Source of the DNA: Dactylosporangium siamense
GTDB taxonomy: Bacteria; Actinomycetota; Actinomycetes; Mycobacteriales; Micromonosporaceae
Assembly (NCBI RefSeq): GCF_016862795.1
Contig: NZ_BONQ01000085.1
Span: 1-38,505, forward strand
DNA length: 38,505 bases
Reading direction: 5' to 3'
Below the pieces are notes generated by a model, which ran no database searches, was not told the origin of the DNA, and worked only from the letters and a program-made list of their open reading frames with translations. Positions within the stretch are counted from its first letter, which is position 1, and each line of letters opens with the position of its first letter. This document shows positions 15,172 through 23,297 of the stretch, piece by piece. The position numbers were made by a program, and so were the translations under genes.

Positions 15172-16233
15172 ATGGCGGATGATCAGGACTACGAGGCAGC
15201 GTTGTTCGACGATGAGGATCCCATCGGTGGGGACCTCAAGGAGAAGGTTGCTGAGGCCTGGCGCGACTTCGCGCGCCACCTGGTCGACGCGCTGCGCCAG
15301 CTCGACCCGGGCACGACGCTCGATCTGACGCTCGACCCGACGGCGTCCGGGACCGGTGACGCCGTCTACTCGGTGCAGGTGACCGGCGAGGACGGCGACA
15401 TGCTCGCCGCGACCGCGGTCGGCAACGCTGACCTGCCCGCGGCGTATCGGCTCGGACGGACCGTCATCGCGGAGATCGTGGCGCTCGGGTGGTCGCCGCC
15501 AGGAGTGGTGGCGGGGTCGGGCGAGGCGTTCGGGCTGCGGGTGCCGAAGAGCGACGCGGTGCAGCTCAGCCGCCTGATCATGCGGACGTTGCGGGACATC
15601 TACGGCACGCCGCACCCCGCGTTCCTCACCTATCTGGCGCATGACGCGCAGGGCCTCGTGGCGGCGTTGCCGTCGCTGGGGGTCGCGCGGTCGCTGGCGT
15701 CGATCGTCGACACGGACGACGACGGGCCGGTCGCCGTGGTGCGCGCCAAGCACAACCATGAGGAGCAGGGCGACGATCTGCCCCTGCAGGACAAGGTGGT
15801 CACGGTCGTGGCCCGGCTGATGAAGACGACGCCGGAGGAGCTCACGATCGACCCGGACGGTGACATCGGCATCCGGTCGGGGTCGGCCATGGTGTTCGTC
15901 CGGGTCCGGGACAACCCGCCGCTGGTCGACGTGTTCTCGCCGATCCTGACCGAGATCGAGCCGACCGAGCGGCTCTACGTGAAGCTGTCCGAGCTCACCA
16001 ATCGGATGCCGATCGGCCGGCTGTACTGCACCAACGACACGGTGTGGGCGTCGGTGCCGGTGTTCGGCCGGGACTTCCAGGCGACCCACCTGATGCTCGC
16101 CGTGCAGGTGATGACCGGGCTCGCGGACGAGCTCGATGACCGCCTGCAGGGCGAGTTCGGTGGCAAGCGCTTCTTCGGTGAGAACGATGCTCCGAGACAG
16201 GTTGAAGGCGAGCGCACGGGAATGTATCTCTAG
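15172..16233 (+). CDS. YbjN / TY-Chap-type peptide-binding chaperone-like protein
   Basis: 353 aa, soluble and acidic. It appears to hold two similar halves: an N-terminal one (KVAEAWRDFARHLVDALRQLDPGTTLDLTL ... LGRTVIAEIVALGWSPP) and a C-terminal YbjN-like one (IRSGSAMVFVRVRDNPPLVDVFSPIL, TERLYVKLSELTNRMPIGRLYCTNDTVWASVPVFG). The latter resembles class-I type III secretion chaperone folds, which bind peptides. The client is unknown. The ATG at 15172 has GGAGG five bases upstream. Its stop overlaps the stop of the converging gene at CTAG (16230-16233). Confidence 0.7.
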   Translation: MADDQDYEAALFDDEDPIGGDLKEKVAEAWRDFARHLVDALRQLDPGTTLDLTLDPTASGTGDAVYSVQVTGEDGDMLAATAVGNADLPAAYRLGRTVIAEIVALGWSPPGVVAGSGEAFGLRVPKSDAVQLSRLIMRTLRDIYGTPHPAFLTYLAHDAQGLVAALPSLGVARSLASIVDTDDDGPVAVVRAKHNHEEQGDDLPLQDKVVTVVARLMKTTPEELTIDPDGDIGIRSGSAMVFVRVRDNPPLVDVFSPILTEIEPTERLYVKLSELTNRMPIGRLYCTNDTVWASVPVFGRDFQATHLMLAVQVMTGLADELDDRLQGEFGGKRFFGENDAPRQVEGERTGMYL

Positions 16234-16655
16234 CGCCGCGAGCGTTGCAGCGCCCGGGACACCCGGCCGAAGAGGTCGACGTCGCGGGTGCTCAGCAGCG
16301 TGACCTGCTTGCCGCGGTAGTCGGCGACCAGGGTGTGCTGCCGGGGCCAGCGCCGTGCGTAGATGAGCCCGACCAACCAGGTGATGGCCAGCGCGGACAG
16401 TGCGACCAGGACGACCGCGATGGAGCCGGTGGTCGCGACGGCGACGCCGAGCACGACGGTGTTCGCCAGTCCGATCGCGATGCACGCCCGCACGCCGGGG
16501 TGCAGGCCACCGGTGCCGTGCGTTGGACGCGTCAGCTCGGCGATCTCGTAGCGGCCGGTCTCGGTGGCGAAGACCCGGTCGGTCACCAGAATTCCGTGCT
16601 GGTTGTAGTGGACGACCGGTCGGGACTCGAACGACTGCGGTGCGAAGGAGTTCAT
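16230..16655 (-). CDS. DUF6232-like small membrane protein
   Basis: 141 aa. A short N-terminal beta-rich part (VVHYNQHGILVTDRVFAT, YEIAELTRP) precedes two adjacent membrane helices (about 54-100: ACIAIGLANTVVLGVAVATTG, IAVVLVALSALAITWLVGLI). The C-terminal part (TLVADYRGKQVTLLSTRDVDLFGRVSRAL) is cytoplasmic. This order matches DUF6232 proteins, which are of unknown function. The ATG at 16655 has GGGAG eight bases upstream. It converges on the chaperone-like gene with a four-base overlap. Confidence 0.65.
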   Translation of the reverse strand: MNSFAPQSFESRPVVHYNQHGILVTDRVFATETGRYEIAELTRPTHGTGGLHPGVRACIAIGLANTVVLGVAVATTGSIAVVLVALSALAITWLVGLIYARRWPRQHTLVADYRGKQVTLLSTRDVDLFGRVSRALQRSRR

Positions 16656-16922
16656 GGGGTGCGCTCCCTTGATGCTGGTCGGCGCTCGGGTTGCGGGCGC
16701 TGACGCGACGAAAGAAGGAGGCGGCAACCGGCCACGGTGACGGCCGCCGTCCAGTGCCCTCTGGGGAAGAGGCACTTTTCGAAGCTCAAGCGTCGCCGTC
16801 GCCGGGTGAGGCGGATCATGCAGTCTCACCGGTAAGCTTCTGTCTCTATTGCGCATCAACTCTGTCGGAGATGCAAGTGCAGCTGTGTGCCGAAAGTTCT
16901 CAGCATTTGTGCGCGCATGCGG

Positions 16923-16936
16923 TACGGTGTGCATGA
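16923..16936 (+). promoter_or_regulatory. Putative -10 box for a leaderless transcript of the second XRE gene
   Basis: TACGGT at 16923-16928 is a good actinobacterial -10 hexamer, and the A of the ATG at 16936 is eight bases after its end, where transcription should start. No ribosome binding site precedes either ATG (16933 or 16936), which fits a leaderless mRNA. A clear -35 box is not visible. Confidence 0.4.
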
Positions 16937-17793
16937 TGTCGTCGAAGCCGAGCCCGACTCTGCTCCGTCGTCAGCTCGGGGCCGAGCTGCGACGGTTGCG
17001 TGAGGCTGCCCGGAAGACGGCGGCTGAGGTCGCCACCGAGCTCAAGTGGTCGGAATCCAAGGTCAGCCGGATCGAGACCGCCAACAGCAGCGTCCGTAAC
17101 CCGGACCTGACCAAGCTCTTCGACCTCTACAAGACCTCTGAGGTCGATCGCACGCGTCTCACCGCCCTCGCTGCGCAATCGCGCCAACGGGCATGGTGGG
17201 AAGCGTATGGCGAAGCACTGCTCGGCGCCTATGAGACGTATATCGGGTTCGAATCCGAGGCGTCCGAGATCTTCATCTATGACGCGGTCGTTCTCAATGG
17301 CCTGATGCAGACGGTGGAATACGCCGGGGCAATCATCAATTCGGTGTCCGCCGGGGAGCGGCCCGACGTGGTGAATCAGCGGGTTTCGGTCCGGATGGCC
17401 CGACAGGCCGTCCTGACCCGGGATCCGCCGCCGAAGATCTGGGCGGTGCTCGACGAGGCGGTCCTGAGTAGGCCGGTGGGTGGCACCAGTGTCATGAAAC
17501 GTCAGCTCATGAGGCTGATGGAGATCGCTGACCGGCCGACGGTCACGCTGCAGATGGTGCCCTTCGACCGCGGCGCGCACCGCGGGATCGACGGGTTGTT
17601 CACGATTCTCGAGTTTGCCAATGAATTAGAGCAGCCGCTGGTGTATTGCGACGGAATGACCGGCGGGGTGTTCCGCACACGATCCGAAGAGGTTCGACGC
17701 TACCTCATGGCGTTCGAATCGTTGCGCACTGTGGCCCTGAGTCACGCGGACACGCTGGAATATATCCAGCGGGCTATTCGCGCGTACGAGTAG
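16936..17793 (+). CDS. Scr1/WhiJ-type regulator: XRE helix-turn-helix plus DUF5753 (second copy)
   Basis: 285 aa. The XRE HTH (about 10-65) contains LGAELRRLREAARKTAAEVA and WSESKVSRIETANSSV. DUF5753 follows (about 85-280; ETYIGFESEASEIFIYDAV, GLMQTVEYAGAII, FTILEF, LVYCDGM). It is a diverged paralogue of the regulator at 9529 and again precedes a DUF397 gene. ATGs at 16933 and 16936 are adjacent; no RBS precedes them, and the -10-like TACGGT favours leaderless translation from 16936. The 280 bases upstream contain no gene. Confidence 0.88.
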   Translation: MSSKPSPTLLRRQLGAELRRLREAARKTAAEVATELKWSESKVSRIETANSSVRNPDLTKLFDLYKTSEVDRTRLTALAAQSRQRAWWEAYGEALLGAYETYIGFESEASEIFIYDAVVLNGLMQTVEYAGAIINSVSAGERPDVVNQRVSVRMARQAVLTRDPPPKIWAVLDEAVLSRPVGGTSVMKRQLMRLMEIADRPTVTLQMVPFDRGAHRGIDGLFTILEFANELEQPLVYCDGMTGGVFRTRSEEVRRYLMAFESLRTVALSHADTLEYIQRAIRAYE

Positions 17794-17830
17794 GGCGAAT
17801 CACGCTTTCCGCGAAGAATAGGATTTTGTC

Positions 17831-18025
17831 ATGAGCATTGTGTGGCGTAAGAGCACGCGTAGTGGGGCCACCGGCTGCGTCGAGGTGCTGCTCGACCCCC
17901 GGGCCGTCGGCATCCGCGACTCGAAGGATGCCAACAGCCCGGAGATCTTCGTCGACCCGGCCGCGTGGCGGGCGTTCGTCCAGCACGTGACCGGAAACCA
18001 GTACACGACCGAAGTTCAGCGCTAG
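17831..18025 (+). CDS. DUF397 domain protein, partner of the second XRE regulator
   Basis: 64 aa, full-length DUF397: VWRKSTRSGATGCVEVLL, VGIRDSKDANSPEIFVD, and the helix AAWRAFVQHV. It lies 37 bases after the regulator stop, with AGGA about eight bases before its ATG. The pair repeats the arrangement at 9529-10602. No clear terminator follows; the next gene converges from the other strand after 31 bases. Confidence 0.9.
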   Translation: MSIVWRKSTRSGATGCVEVLLDPRAVGIRDSKDANSPEIFVDPAAWRAFVQHVTGNQYTTEVQR

Positions 18026-18056
18026 TCGAAGAAAAGCACGAAACCGAAAAATCGAT

Positions 18057-19964
18057 CTAAAGCGCGATCCAGGCCTGTTCTGCCAGGGTCGCCGCGTCGG
18101 TGGCCTTCAGCCCCTGCTGCGACAGGGTCCACAGGGTGCCGCCGACGATCAGCGAGCGGCGAATCGTCGCGTAGCGACCGGGGTGGGTGATCGCACCCGC
18201 CTCGGTGATCGCCGTGTCGCTCACCTTCAGCACCACCACGCTCATGCTCTGCTGGCCCTCGCCCCACATGGGCACCGCGAGCAGACCGAGCGGAGCCCAG
18301 TACAGGAACGCGTGCGGGTCGTACTCGGCCTCCGAGTGACCACCCTTCTCCTGGTGCTGCGCCACCCGCGCCGGGTGCGCCGGGTCCCGCACGTCGAACA
18401 GCGACACCTGCATGCCCTGCACGCGGCCCTGCGCGTTGGCGTCCTGCCCCAGGCCCAGCAGCCGCCCGTCGCCGGCCGGATGCAGATACGCGGAGTAGCC
18501 CGGGATCTTCAGCTCCCCGACGACCTTCGGCGCGGCGGGGTCGCGCAGGTCGAGCGTGTAGAGCGGGTCGGTCTGCCGGAACGTCACCACGTAACCGGTG
18601 GTGCCGATGAACCGCACCGAATAGATCCGCTCGCCCTTGCCGAGGCCGTCGACCTTCCCGGCCTGGGTCAGCTGGCCGCCGTTGAGCCGCAGCACGTAGA
18701 CCGCCGAAGACGTCGTGTTCTCCAGCGAGGTGGTCGTCGCGATGCGCAGGTGGCCGTCCCACTCCGACATCGAGTACTGGTTGAGCAGCCAGCCGGGCAC
18801 CTCACCCGACGCCACGAACCGGGGGCGGCCGGCGCCGGCGATGTCGAACTTGAAGATCTGCGTCAGAGGCGGGCGCGGCGACATGGCGACCTTCTTGCGC
18901 ACGGCGTCGGCCATGATCCGCCAGCGCTGGTCGTTGGCGATGTACAGGCCGGGCCCGTTGGCGTAGACCGTGTTCCCGTCGGCCACGACCGAGACCGGAT
19001 CGCCGCCGCCGATTGCCGCGCCGCCCAGGTCGAACGTCAGGACCGTCAGCACCGAGGTGGCCGAGTACGTTTCCGGCCGGCTCACCGCGCCGCAGTCGAC
19101 GCGGCCCTCGGTGCGCTTGCCGGCGCCGTCGACCGCCGTCCACTGCGGCAGCCACGCCTCGACCGGCGCCGCGTTGACCGCCGCACGGTTGGCCGCGATC
19201 CGGGCCTCGTCGGTGCCGAGCCGAGAGACGTCCGGAAACTTCACCTGCGGCTGGGAGGTCACCACGACCCGGGCCGTGCCACCGACCTGGCGGGCGTCGA
19301 GCAGGGCGCCCTCGATCGTGAACCGGCCGATCACCTTGGGCGCCCCGGCGAGGTCGACCAGCGTCACCTGGGCACCGGAGACGCCCGGACCCCCGACCGT
19401 GTCACCGTCGATCGACGCCTGGTAGTCCGATCCGAGCACCAGCGCCCGGTCCCCGGCCAGCAGCAGCTCGCCGACGTTGACGGGGCCCTTGCCGGTGCCG
19501 TCGGCGGAGGCGAGCGTCAGCGAGCCCGTCACGGTGCGGCTGGCGGCGTCGACCACCTTCAGCGACCCGTGCGCGAGCGTGACGATCCGCTTGCCGTCGG
19601 TCTTCACCAGGTCCGGCTCGTCGACGCCGGCCTCGTGGTTGTTGGTGCCCGAGTAGTCCTGGCCGGCGGCCGGCGCTGCGGCCTTGCCGCTGCCGGCGCT
19701 CCCGGAGCGCGACATCGCGGTGCTGTCGGCGATCCCGCCGTCGAACAGCCGGCCGCCGTAGCCGAAGCCCCACGGTCCGACGGCCTCCGCCGCGGCGCCG
19801 CGCAGCGAGGACAGCAGCTGCTCGCAGGAGTCGAACGCGACGAGCTTGAAAGCCGGAGCCGGACCGGCCGGCGCCGACGAGGACCCCGTGGAGGGCGTCT
19901 TGCCACCCGTACACCCGGAAAGCGCCATGCAAACGGCGCCCAACGCGACCAGCGTGCGTCTCAT
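18057..19964 (-). CDS. Lipoprotein with a beta-propeller-like domain
   Basis: 635 aa. The N-terminal signal MRRTLVALGAVCMALSGC has a lipobox ending at Cys18, so the mature protein should be lipid-anchored outside the membrane. A low-complexity linker is followed by FKLVAFDSCEQLLSSLR and a long beta-rich region with repeated blade-like units (VKTDGKRIVTLAHGSLKVVD, RALVLGSDYQ, YIANDQRW, YVVTFRQTDPLYTLDLRDP, LLGLGQDAN). This matches the secreted beta-propeller family of actinobacteria and archaea (Beta_propel). Its ligand is unknown. The ATG at 19964 lies five bases after the stop of the Lrp/AsnC gene, so the two are one operon. Confidence 0.85.
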   Translation of the reverse strand: MRRTLVALGAVCMALSGCTGGKTPSTGSSSAPAGPAPAFKLVAFDSCEQLLSSLRGAAAEAVGPWGFGYGGRLFDGGIADSTAMSRSGSAGSGKAAAPAAGQDYSGTNNHEAGVDEPDLVKTDGKRIVTLAHGSLKVVDAASRTVTGSLTLASADGTGKGPVNVGELLLAGDRALVLGSDYQASIDGDTVGGPGVSGAQVTLVDLAGAPKVIGRFTIEGALLDARQVGGTARVVVTSQPQVKFPDVSRLGTDEARIAANRAAVNAAPVEAWLPQWTAVDGAGKRTEGRVDCGAVSRPETYSATSVLTVLTFDLGGAAIGGGDPVSVVADGNTVYANGPGLYIANDQRWRIMADAVRKKVAMSPRPPLTQIFKFDIAGAGRPRFVASGEVPGWLLNQYSMSEWDGHLRIATTTSLENTTSSAVYVLRLNGGQLTQAGKVDGLGKGERIYSVRFIGTTGYVVTFRQTDPLYTLDLRDPAAPKVVGELKIPGYSAYLHPAGDGRLLGLGQDANAQGRVQGMQVSLFDVRDPAHPARVAQHQEKGGHSEAEYDPHAFLYWAPLGLLAVPMWGEGQQSMSVVVLKVSDTAITEAGAITHPGRYATIRRSLIVGGTLWTLSQQGLKATDAATLAEQAWIAL

Positions 19965-19969
19965 GCAGC

Positions 19970-20458
19970 CTAGGACGTGGCGGGTGTCGATCCGGTTCCC
20001 GCCCCGGTGACGACTTTGGGCGCGAGGCGCTCGACCAGTCGGGACAACACGATCATGCTGCGGGTCGACGTCACGAACGGCTCGGCGCGCAGCTTCTCCA
20101 GCGCCTCCTCCAGTCCGGCCATGTCCACCGCCCGCAGATGGACCAGTGCGTCGGCCTCACCGGAGATCGTGTAGGCGCCGACGACCGCCGGATGCCGTTT
20201 CGCGGCCGCCCGCAGCTGCTGCGGCGAGGTGCGCCCGGTGCAGAAGAGCTCGACGAACGCCTCGGTCGTCCAGCCCAACGCGTCGGGGTCGATCAGCGCC
20301 GTATAGCCGCGGATCACTCCCTGTGATCGAAGGCGGTCGACGCGTCGCTTGACCGCCGGCGCGGACAGCGCCACCACGGAGCCGATGTCGGCATACGACG
20401 ACCGGGCGTCCTCCTGGAGCAACGCAATGATCTGCTGGTCGATCGGGTCGAGGCGCAA
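19970..20458 (-). CDS. Lrp/AsnC-family transcriptional regulator
   Basis: 162 aa. N-terminal winged HTH (about 1-60; LDPIDQQIIALLQEDARSSY, IGSVVALSAPAVKRRVDRL) and C-terminal AsnC/RAM ligand domain (about 65-145; GWTTEAFVELFC, VVGAYTISGEADALVHLRAV). Such regulators sense amino acids. The TTG start at 20458 has a strong GGAGGG six bases upstream and begins at the conserved LDPIDQ. It is divergent from the dimethylargininase gene with 68 bp between, an arrangement also known in Mycobacterium (Rv2323c/Rv2324). Control of that gene by arginine or ornithine is a likely inference. Confidence 0.87.
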   Translation of the reverse strand: MRLDPIDQQIIALLQEDARSSYADIGSVVALSAPAVKRRVDRLRSQGVIRGYTALIDPDALGWTTEAFVELFCTGRTSPQQLRAAAKRHPAVVGAYTISGEADALVHLRAVDMAGLEEALEKLRAEPFVTSTRSMIVLSRLVERLAPKVVTGAGTGSTPATS

Positions 20459-20526
20459 CGATTCCCTCCTCGAAAGCAACTGTTCTCGCTGTTTTGTGTG
20501 CCTCCGCAAATCTACCGTTTGATCTC
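20459..20526. promoter_or_regulatory. Divergent promoter region between the Lrp/AsnC gene and ddaH
   Basis: These 68 bases must contain both promoters. TACCGT at 20513-20518 is a plausible -10 box eight bases before the GTG of the dimethylargininase gene, suggesting a leaderless message. The region (tgttctcgctgttttgtg and neighbours) is AT-richer than its surroundings and is the natural binding site for the Lrp/AsnC protein. Confidence 0.45.
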
Positions 20527-21381
20527 GTGACCCACGTCGAGCGGCTGCCGCGAGAGCGCACCTACCTGATGTCGCCACCCGAACACTTCGTGGTGGAGTA
20601 CGCGATCAACCCGTGGATGGACGTCTCCACACCGGTCGACACCGAACTCGCCGTGAAGCAGTGGGAGGGCCTGCGCGAAACGCTCGTGCGGCTCGGTCAC
20701 CAGGTGCACGTGCTGGCCCCGGAGGCCGGCCTGCCGGACATGGTCTACGCGGCCAACGGCGCGTTCTCCGTCGACGGCGTCGTCTACGGCGCGCGGTTCA
20801 AGTACGCCCAGCGCATCGCCGAGGCGGCCGCGCACCGGCGGTTCTACGAGCAGCAGGGCACCTGGAACTTCGTGGCGCCGGTGGAGACCAACGAGGGCGA
20901 GGGCGACTTCGCCTACCTGCCCGACGCGCTCGGCGGCGGCGTGATCCTCGCCGGGCACGGGTTCCGGACCGAGGTCGCCGCGCACTCGGAGGTGCAGGAG
21001 GTGCTCGGCCGGCCGGTGATCTCGCTGCGCCTGGTCGACCCGCGCTTCTACCACCTGGACGTGGCCCTGGCGTCGCTCGACGACCGCACGATCGTCTACT
21101 ACCCGGGCGCGTTCTCCGCCGCCTCGCGGGCGGTGCTGGCGCAGCTGTTCCCGGACGCGGTCGTCGCCGACGAGGAAGATGCCCTGTCCTTCGGGCTCAA
21201 CCTCGTCTCGGACGGCCGCCACGTGGTCCTCAACAGCGAAGCCACCGCCCTCGCGGCCAAGCTCCGCCAGGCCGGCTACGTGCCGGTCCCGGTGGAGTTG
21301 ACCGAGCTCAAAAAGGGCGGCGGCAGTGTGAAGTGCTGCATCGCGGAGCTGCGGCCTTCAGCAGCGCGGCTGAGGCCCTAG
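20527..21381 (+). CDS. ddaH: Dimethylargininase (NG,NG-dimethylarginine dimethylaminohydrolase)
   Basis: 284 aa of the amidinotransferase/DDAH superfamily, which hydrolyses methylated arginine to citrulline and methylamines or acts on related guanidino compounds. The family opening RTYLMSPPEHFVVEYAINPWMD is clear. The expected active-site regions are ETNEGEGDF (about 120-128), FYHLDVALASL with His176, LNSEA, and the C-terminal GGGSVKCCIAEL with Cys270/Cys271 as nucleophile candidates. I chose the GTG at 20527 because the conserved region starts 10 residues later and a -10 box sits just upstream. Unlike in Mycobacterium, no rocD (ornithine aminotransferase) follows. Confidence 0.85.
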   Translation: MTHVERLPRERTYLMSPPEHFVVEYAINPWMDVSTPVDTELAVKQWEGLRETLVRLGHQVHVLAPEAGLPDMVYAANGAFSVDGVVYGARFKYAQRIAEAAAHRRFYEQQGTWNFVAPVETNEGEGDFAYLPDALGGGVILAGHGFRTEVAAHSEVQEVLGRPVISLRLVDPRFYHLDVALASLDDRTIVYYPGAFSAASRAVLAQLFPDAVVADEEDALSFGLNLVSDGRHVVLNSEATALAAKLRQAGYVPVPVELTELKKGGGSVKCCIAELRPSAARLRP

Positions 21382-21423
21382 GCGGTGGAGCTGCGGCTTC
21401 AGTCAGTGGAGCTGCGGCTTCAG
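21345..21423. repeat. Three imperfect copies of an 18-21-bp direct repeat at the ddaH 3' end
   Basis: gtggagctgcggcttcag occurs at 21385-21402 and 21406-21423, and a diverged copy (with ggccttcag) lies at about 21345-21362 in the last codons of ddaH. The repeats fill the short gap between the converging genes and touch the stop of the minus-strand gene at 21420. Confidence 0.7.
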
Positions 21424-21893
21424 GAACCGGACGGGGCCGGTGCCGGCATGGTAGCGGCCGATTGGACCAGCACGATCTGCGCCGTGTAGGTCGTGCTGGG
21501 CGTCGCCGCCGGGGTCGCGGCGCCGCCGTTGACCGTGATCGGGCCGCCCACCACCACGTCGGTGCCCGCCTGCAGCGCGCCCGGCTGCAGACTGTGGCGC
21601 TTGTCGAACACCTTGACGTTCTTCGCCAGGGTCCACGTCTTCATGTAGCCGTCCGCCGACCGGACCGTCAGTGACGTCTCCGTCGCCGCCGTCGCGGTGC
21701 CGTGCTGCATCGCGACCCGGACCGGGCCCTTCTTCGTCTGCACGATGCCCTCACCGTGCAACACGCCGGCGAGCATCTCGTGCTCGCTGGTCTGGCCCGA
21801 CGGCGTCGGATCCGCCAGGGCGACCCCGGGTAGTGAGCCGATGACCACCAGGATCACGGCACAGAACAGCAAACCAATCCGTGAGCGTCGCAT
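21420..21893 (-). CDS. Secreted DUF5666-like protein at the end of a two-component operon
   Basis: 157 aa. A Sec signal peptide (RIGLLFCAVILVVIGSLPGVALA, cut at about 27) precedes a region found in actinobacterial exported proteins: LHGEGIVQTKKGPVRVAMQHG, then a small OB-like beta domain of DUF5666 type (LTVRSADGYMKTWTLAKNVKVF ... GTDVVVGG). The C-terminus is Ala/Pro-rich. The role is unknown; such proteins often accompany two-component systems. The ATG at 21893 has GAGGAGG seven bases upstream. It lies 60 bases after the kinase stop and is probably in the same operon. Confidence 0.7.
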   Translation of the reverse strand: MRRSRIGLLFCAVILVVIGSLPGVALADPTPSGQTSEHEMLAGVLHGEGIVQTKKGPVRVAMQHGTATAATETSLTVRSADGYMKTWTLAKNVKVFDKRHSLQPGALQAGTDVVVGGPITVNGGAATPAATPSTTYTAQIVLVQSAATMPAPAPSGS

Positions 21894-21953
21894 CGGGGTA
21901 CCTCCTCGGAACTGGGCTGACGGGTGCTCTACCTCTGATCACCCGGCCCAAAC

Positions 21954-23297
21954 TCAGAGGGGGACCGTGACCGTGAACCTCGCCCCACCCTCCGGTGCGT
22001 GCCCCGCCTCGATCCCGCCACCGAGCCGCCGGGCCAGCCGCGCCGCGAGCGCCAGCCCCAGCCCGCTGCCGACCTTGCGGGCCCCCTGGTAGCGACGGGA
22101 CAGGGCACCCCGCTCGAACGCGACCGCCAGGTCGTCATCGGTGAACCCCGGCCCGCCGTCCCGGATCTCGATCGACGCCGACGACTGCTGCCACACCAGC
22201 GCCAGCACCACCGGGGCACCCGACGGCACGACCCGCAGCGCGTTCTCCAGCAGCCCGTCGACGATCTGCCGGATCCGGCCGGGGTCGGTGCGCGCCGGGA
22301 TCGGCATCGGCGGCAGCTCCGTGCGCAGCAGCAACCCAGCCGCCGCGAGCCGCCCGCCCCACGCCTCGGCCGTCGACGCCACCAACTGCGTCAGGTCCAC
22401 ATCGATCACCTCGACCGGCAGGTCCGCCGCCTCGAGGCGGGCCAGCACCAGCAGGTCGGCGATCAGCCGGTCGAGCCGCTCCGCCTCGCCGAGCACCGTC
22501 TGCCCGGCCCGCTGCGCCCCGTCGGGGCCCACCACCCCGTCCGCGAGCGCCTCCGCGTAGCCGCGGATCGTCGTCAGCGGGGTCCGCAGCTCGTGCGACA
22601 CCGACAGCAGGAAGTCCCGCTCCCGCCCTTCGCTCGTGGCCAGGGCCGCGGTCAGCGCGTTGACGGCCCGGGCCAGGTCGGCGACCTCGGTCGGCCCGCG
22701 AGGATCGAGGGTGACCGACCGGTCTCCGGCGCTGAGCTGGTTCGCCGCTGCCGCCACGGTACGGATGGGAAGCGCGATCCGCCTCGCCAACAGCACGCCG
22801 GCCAGGAGCCCGGCACCGAGCCCGGCCAGCAGCGCGATCCACAGCTGCCCCCAGAGTCGCGCCAGGGTCCCGCTCGGCGGGTCCTCGGTCAGCACCACGC
22901 CGTTGCCCGAGTTGCCGATCGGCCGGCCCACCAGCAGCTTGACCTTGCCGTCCACCAGTGCCCGGCGCACCGGGACCTGGCGTCCGGCCGCGATCGTCTT
23001 GACCACACCGTCCGGCAGGCCGCCCCGATCCGGCTGGCCGGCCCGGATCAGATACACCTCGATCCCGCGGGCCCGCAGCCGCTTGAGGATCACCTGCTCG
23101 TCTTCGCTCTTGGCCGTGTTGAACCGCGGCCGCAGCAGCTCCACGGTCAGTTTCGCCTCGTCGGCGAGCCCCGCCCGGGCGGCCTTGTTGGCCTCCTGGA
23201 TCGCCAGCGGCGCACCGACGAGCGCGGTCACCAGGACGGCGATGACGGCGACGGCGCACGTCACCAGCGCGCTGCGGCCGAGGATGGACCTAAGCAT
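21954..23297 (-). CDS. Sensor histidine kinase of a two-component system (HAMP, HisKA, HATPase)
   Basis: 447 aa. TM1 at about 9-31 and TM2 at about 152-172 frame an extracellular sensor of about 120 residues with no recognised fold. HAMP follows (about 172-225). The phosphoacceptor is His235 in SVSHELRTPLT. The ATP-binding domain has DGLLENALRVVP (N box), DGGPGFTDDD (G1) and GSGLGLALAARLA (G2). Its ATG overlaps the response-regulator stop by eight bases. The second Asn usual in the N box (HNAxKYTP-type) is replaced by ENALRVVP, within family variation. Confidence 0.9.
   Translation of the reverse strand: MLRSILGRSALVTCAVAVIAVLVTALVGAPLAIQEANKAARAGLADEAKLTVELLRPRFNTAKSEDEQVILKRLRARGIEVYLIRAGQPDRGGLPDGVVKTIAAGRQVPVRRALVDGKVKLLVGRPIGNSGNGVVLTEDPPSGTLARLWGQLWIALLAGLGAGLLAGVLLARRIALPIRTVAAAANQLSAGDRSVTLDPRGPTEVADLARAVNALTAALATSEGRERDFLLSVSHELRTPLTTIRGYAEALADGVVGPDGAQRAGQTVLGEAERLDRLIADLLVLARLEAADLPVEVIDVDLTQLVASTAEAWGGRLAAAGLLLRTELPPMPIPARTDPGRIRQIVDGLLENALRVVPSGAPVVLALVWQQSSASIEIRDGGPGFTDDDLAVAFERGALSRRYQGARKVGSGLGLALAARLARRLGGGIEAGHAPEGGARFTVTVPL

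Noticed and set aside
14524-16485. Minus-strand open frame of about 650 codons opposite mobA, DUF6457 and the chaperone-like gene
   Set aside because: Composition is Arg/His/Pro-rich and unlike any protein, and it covers three real genes on the other strand.
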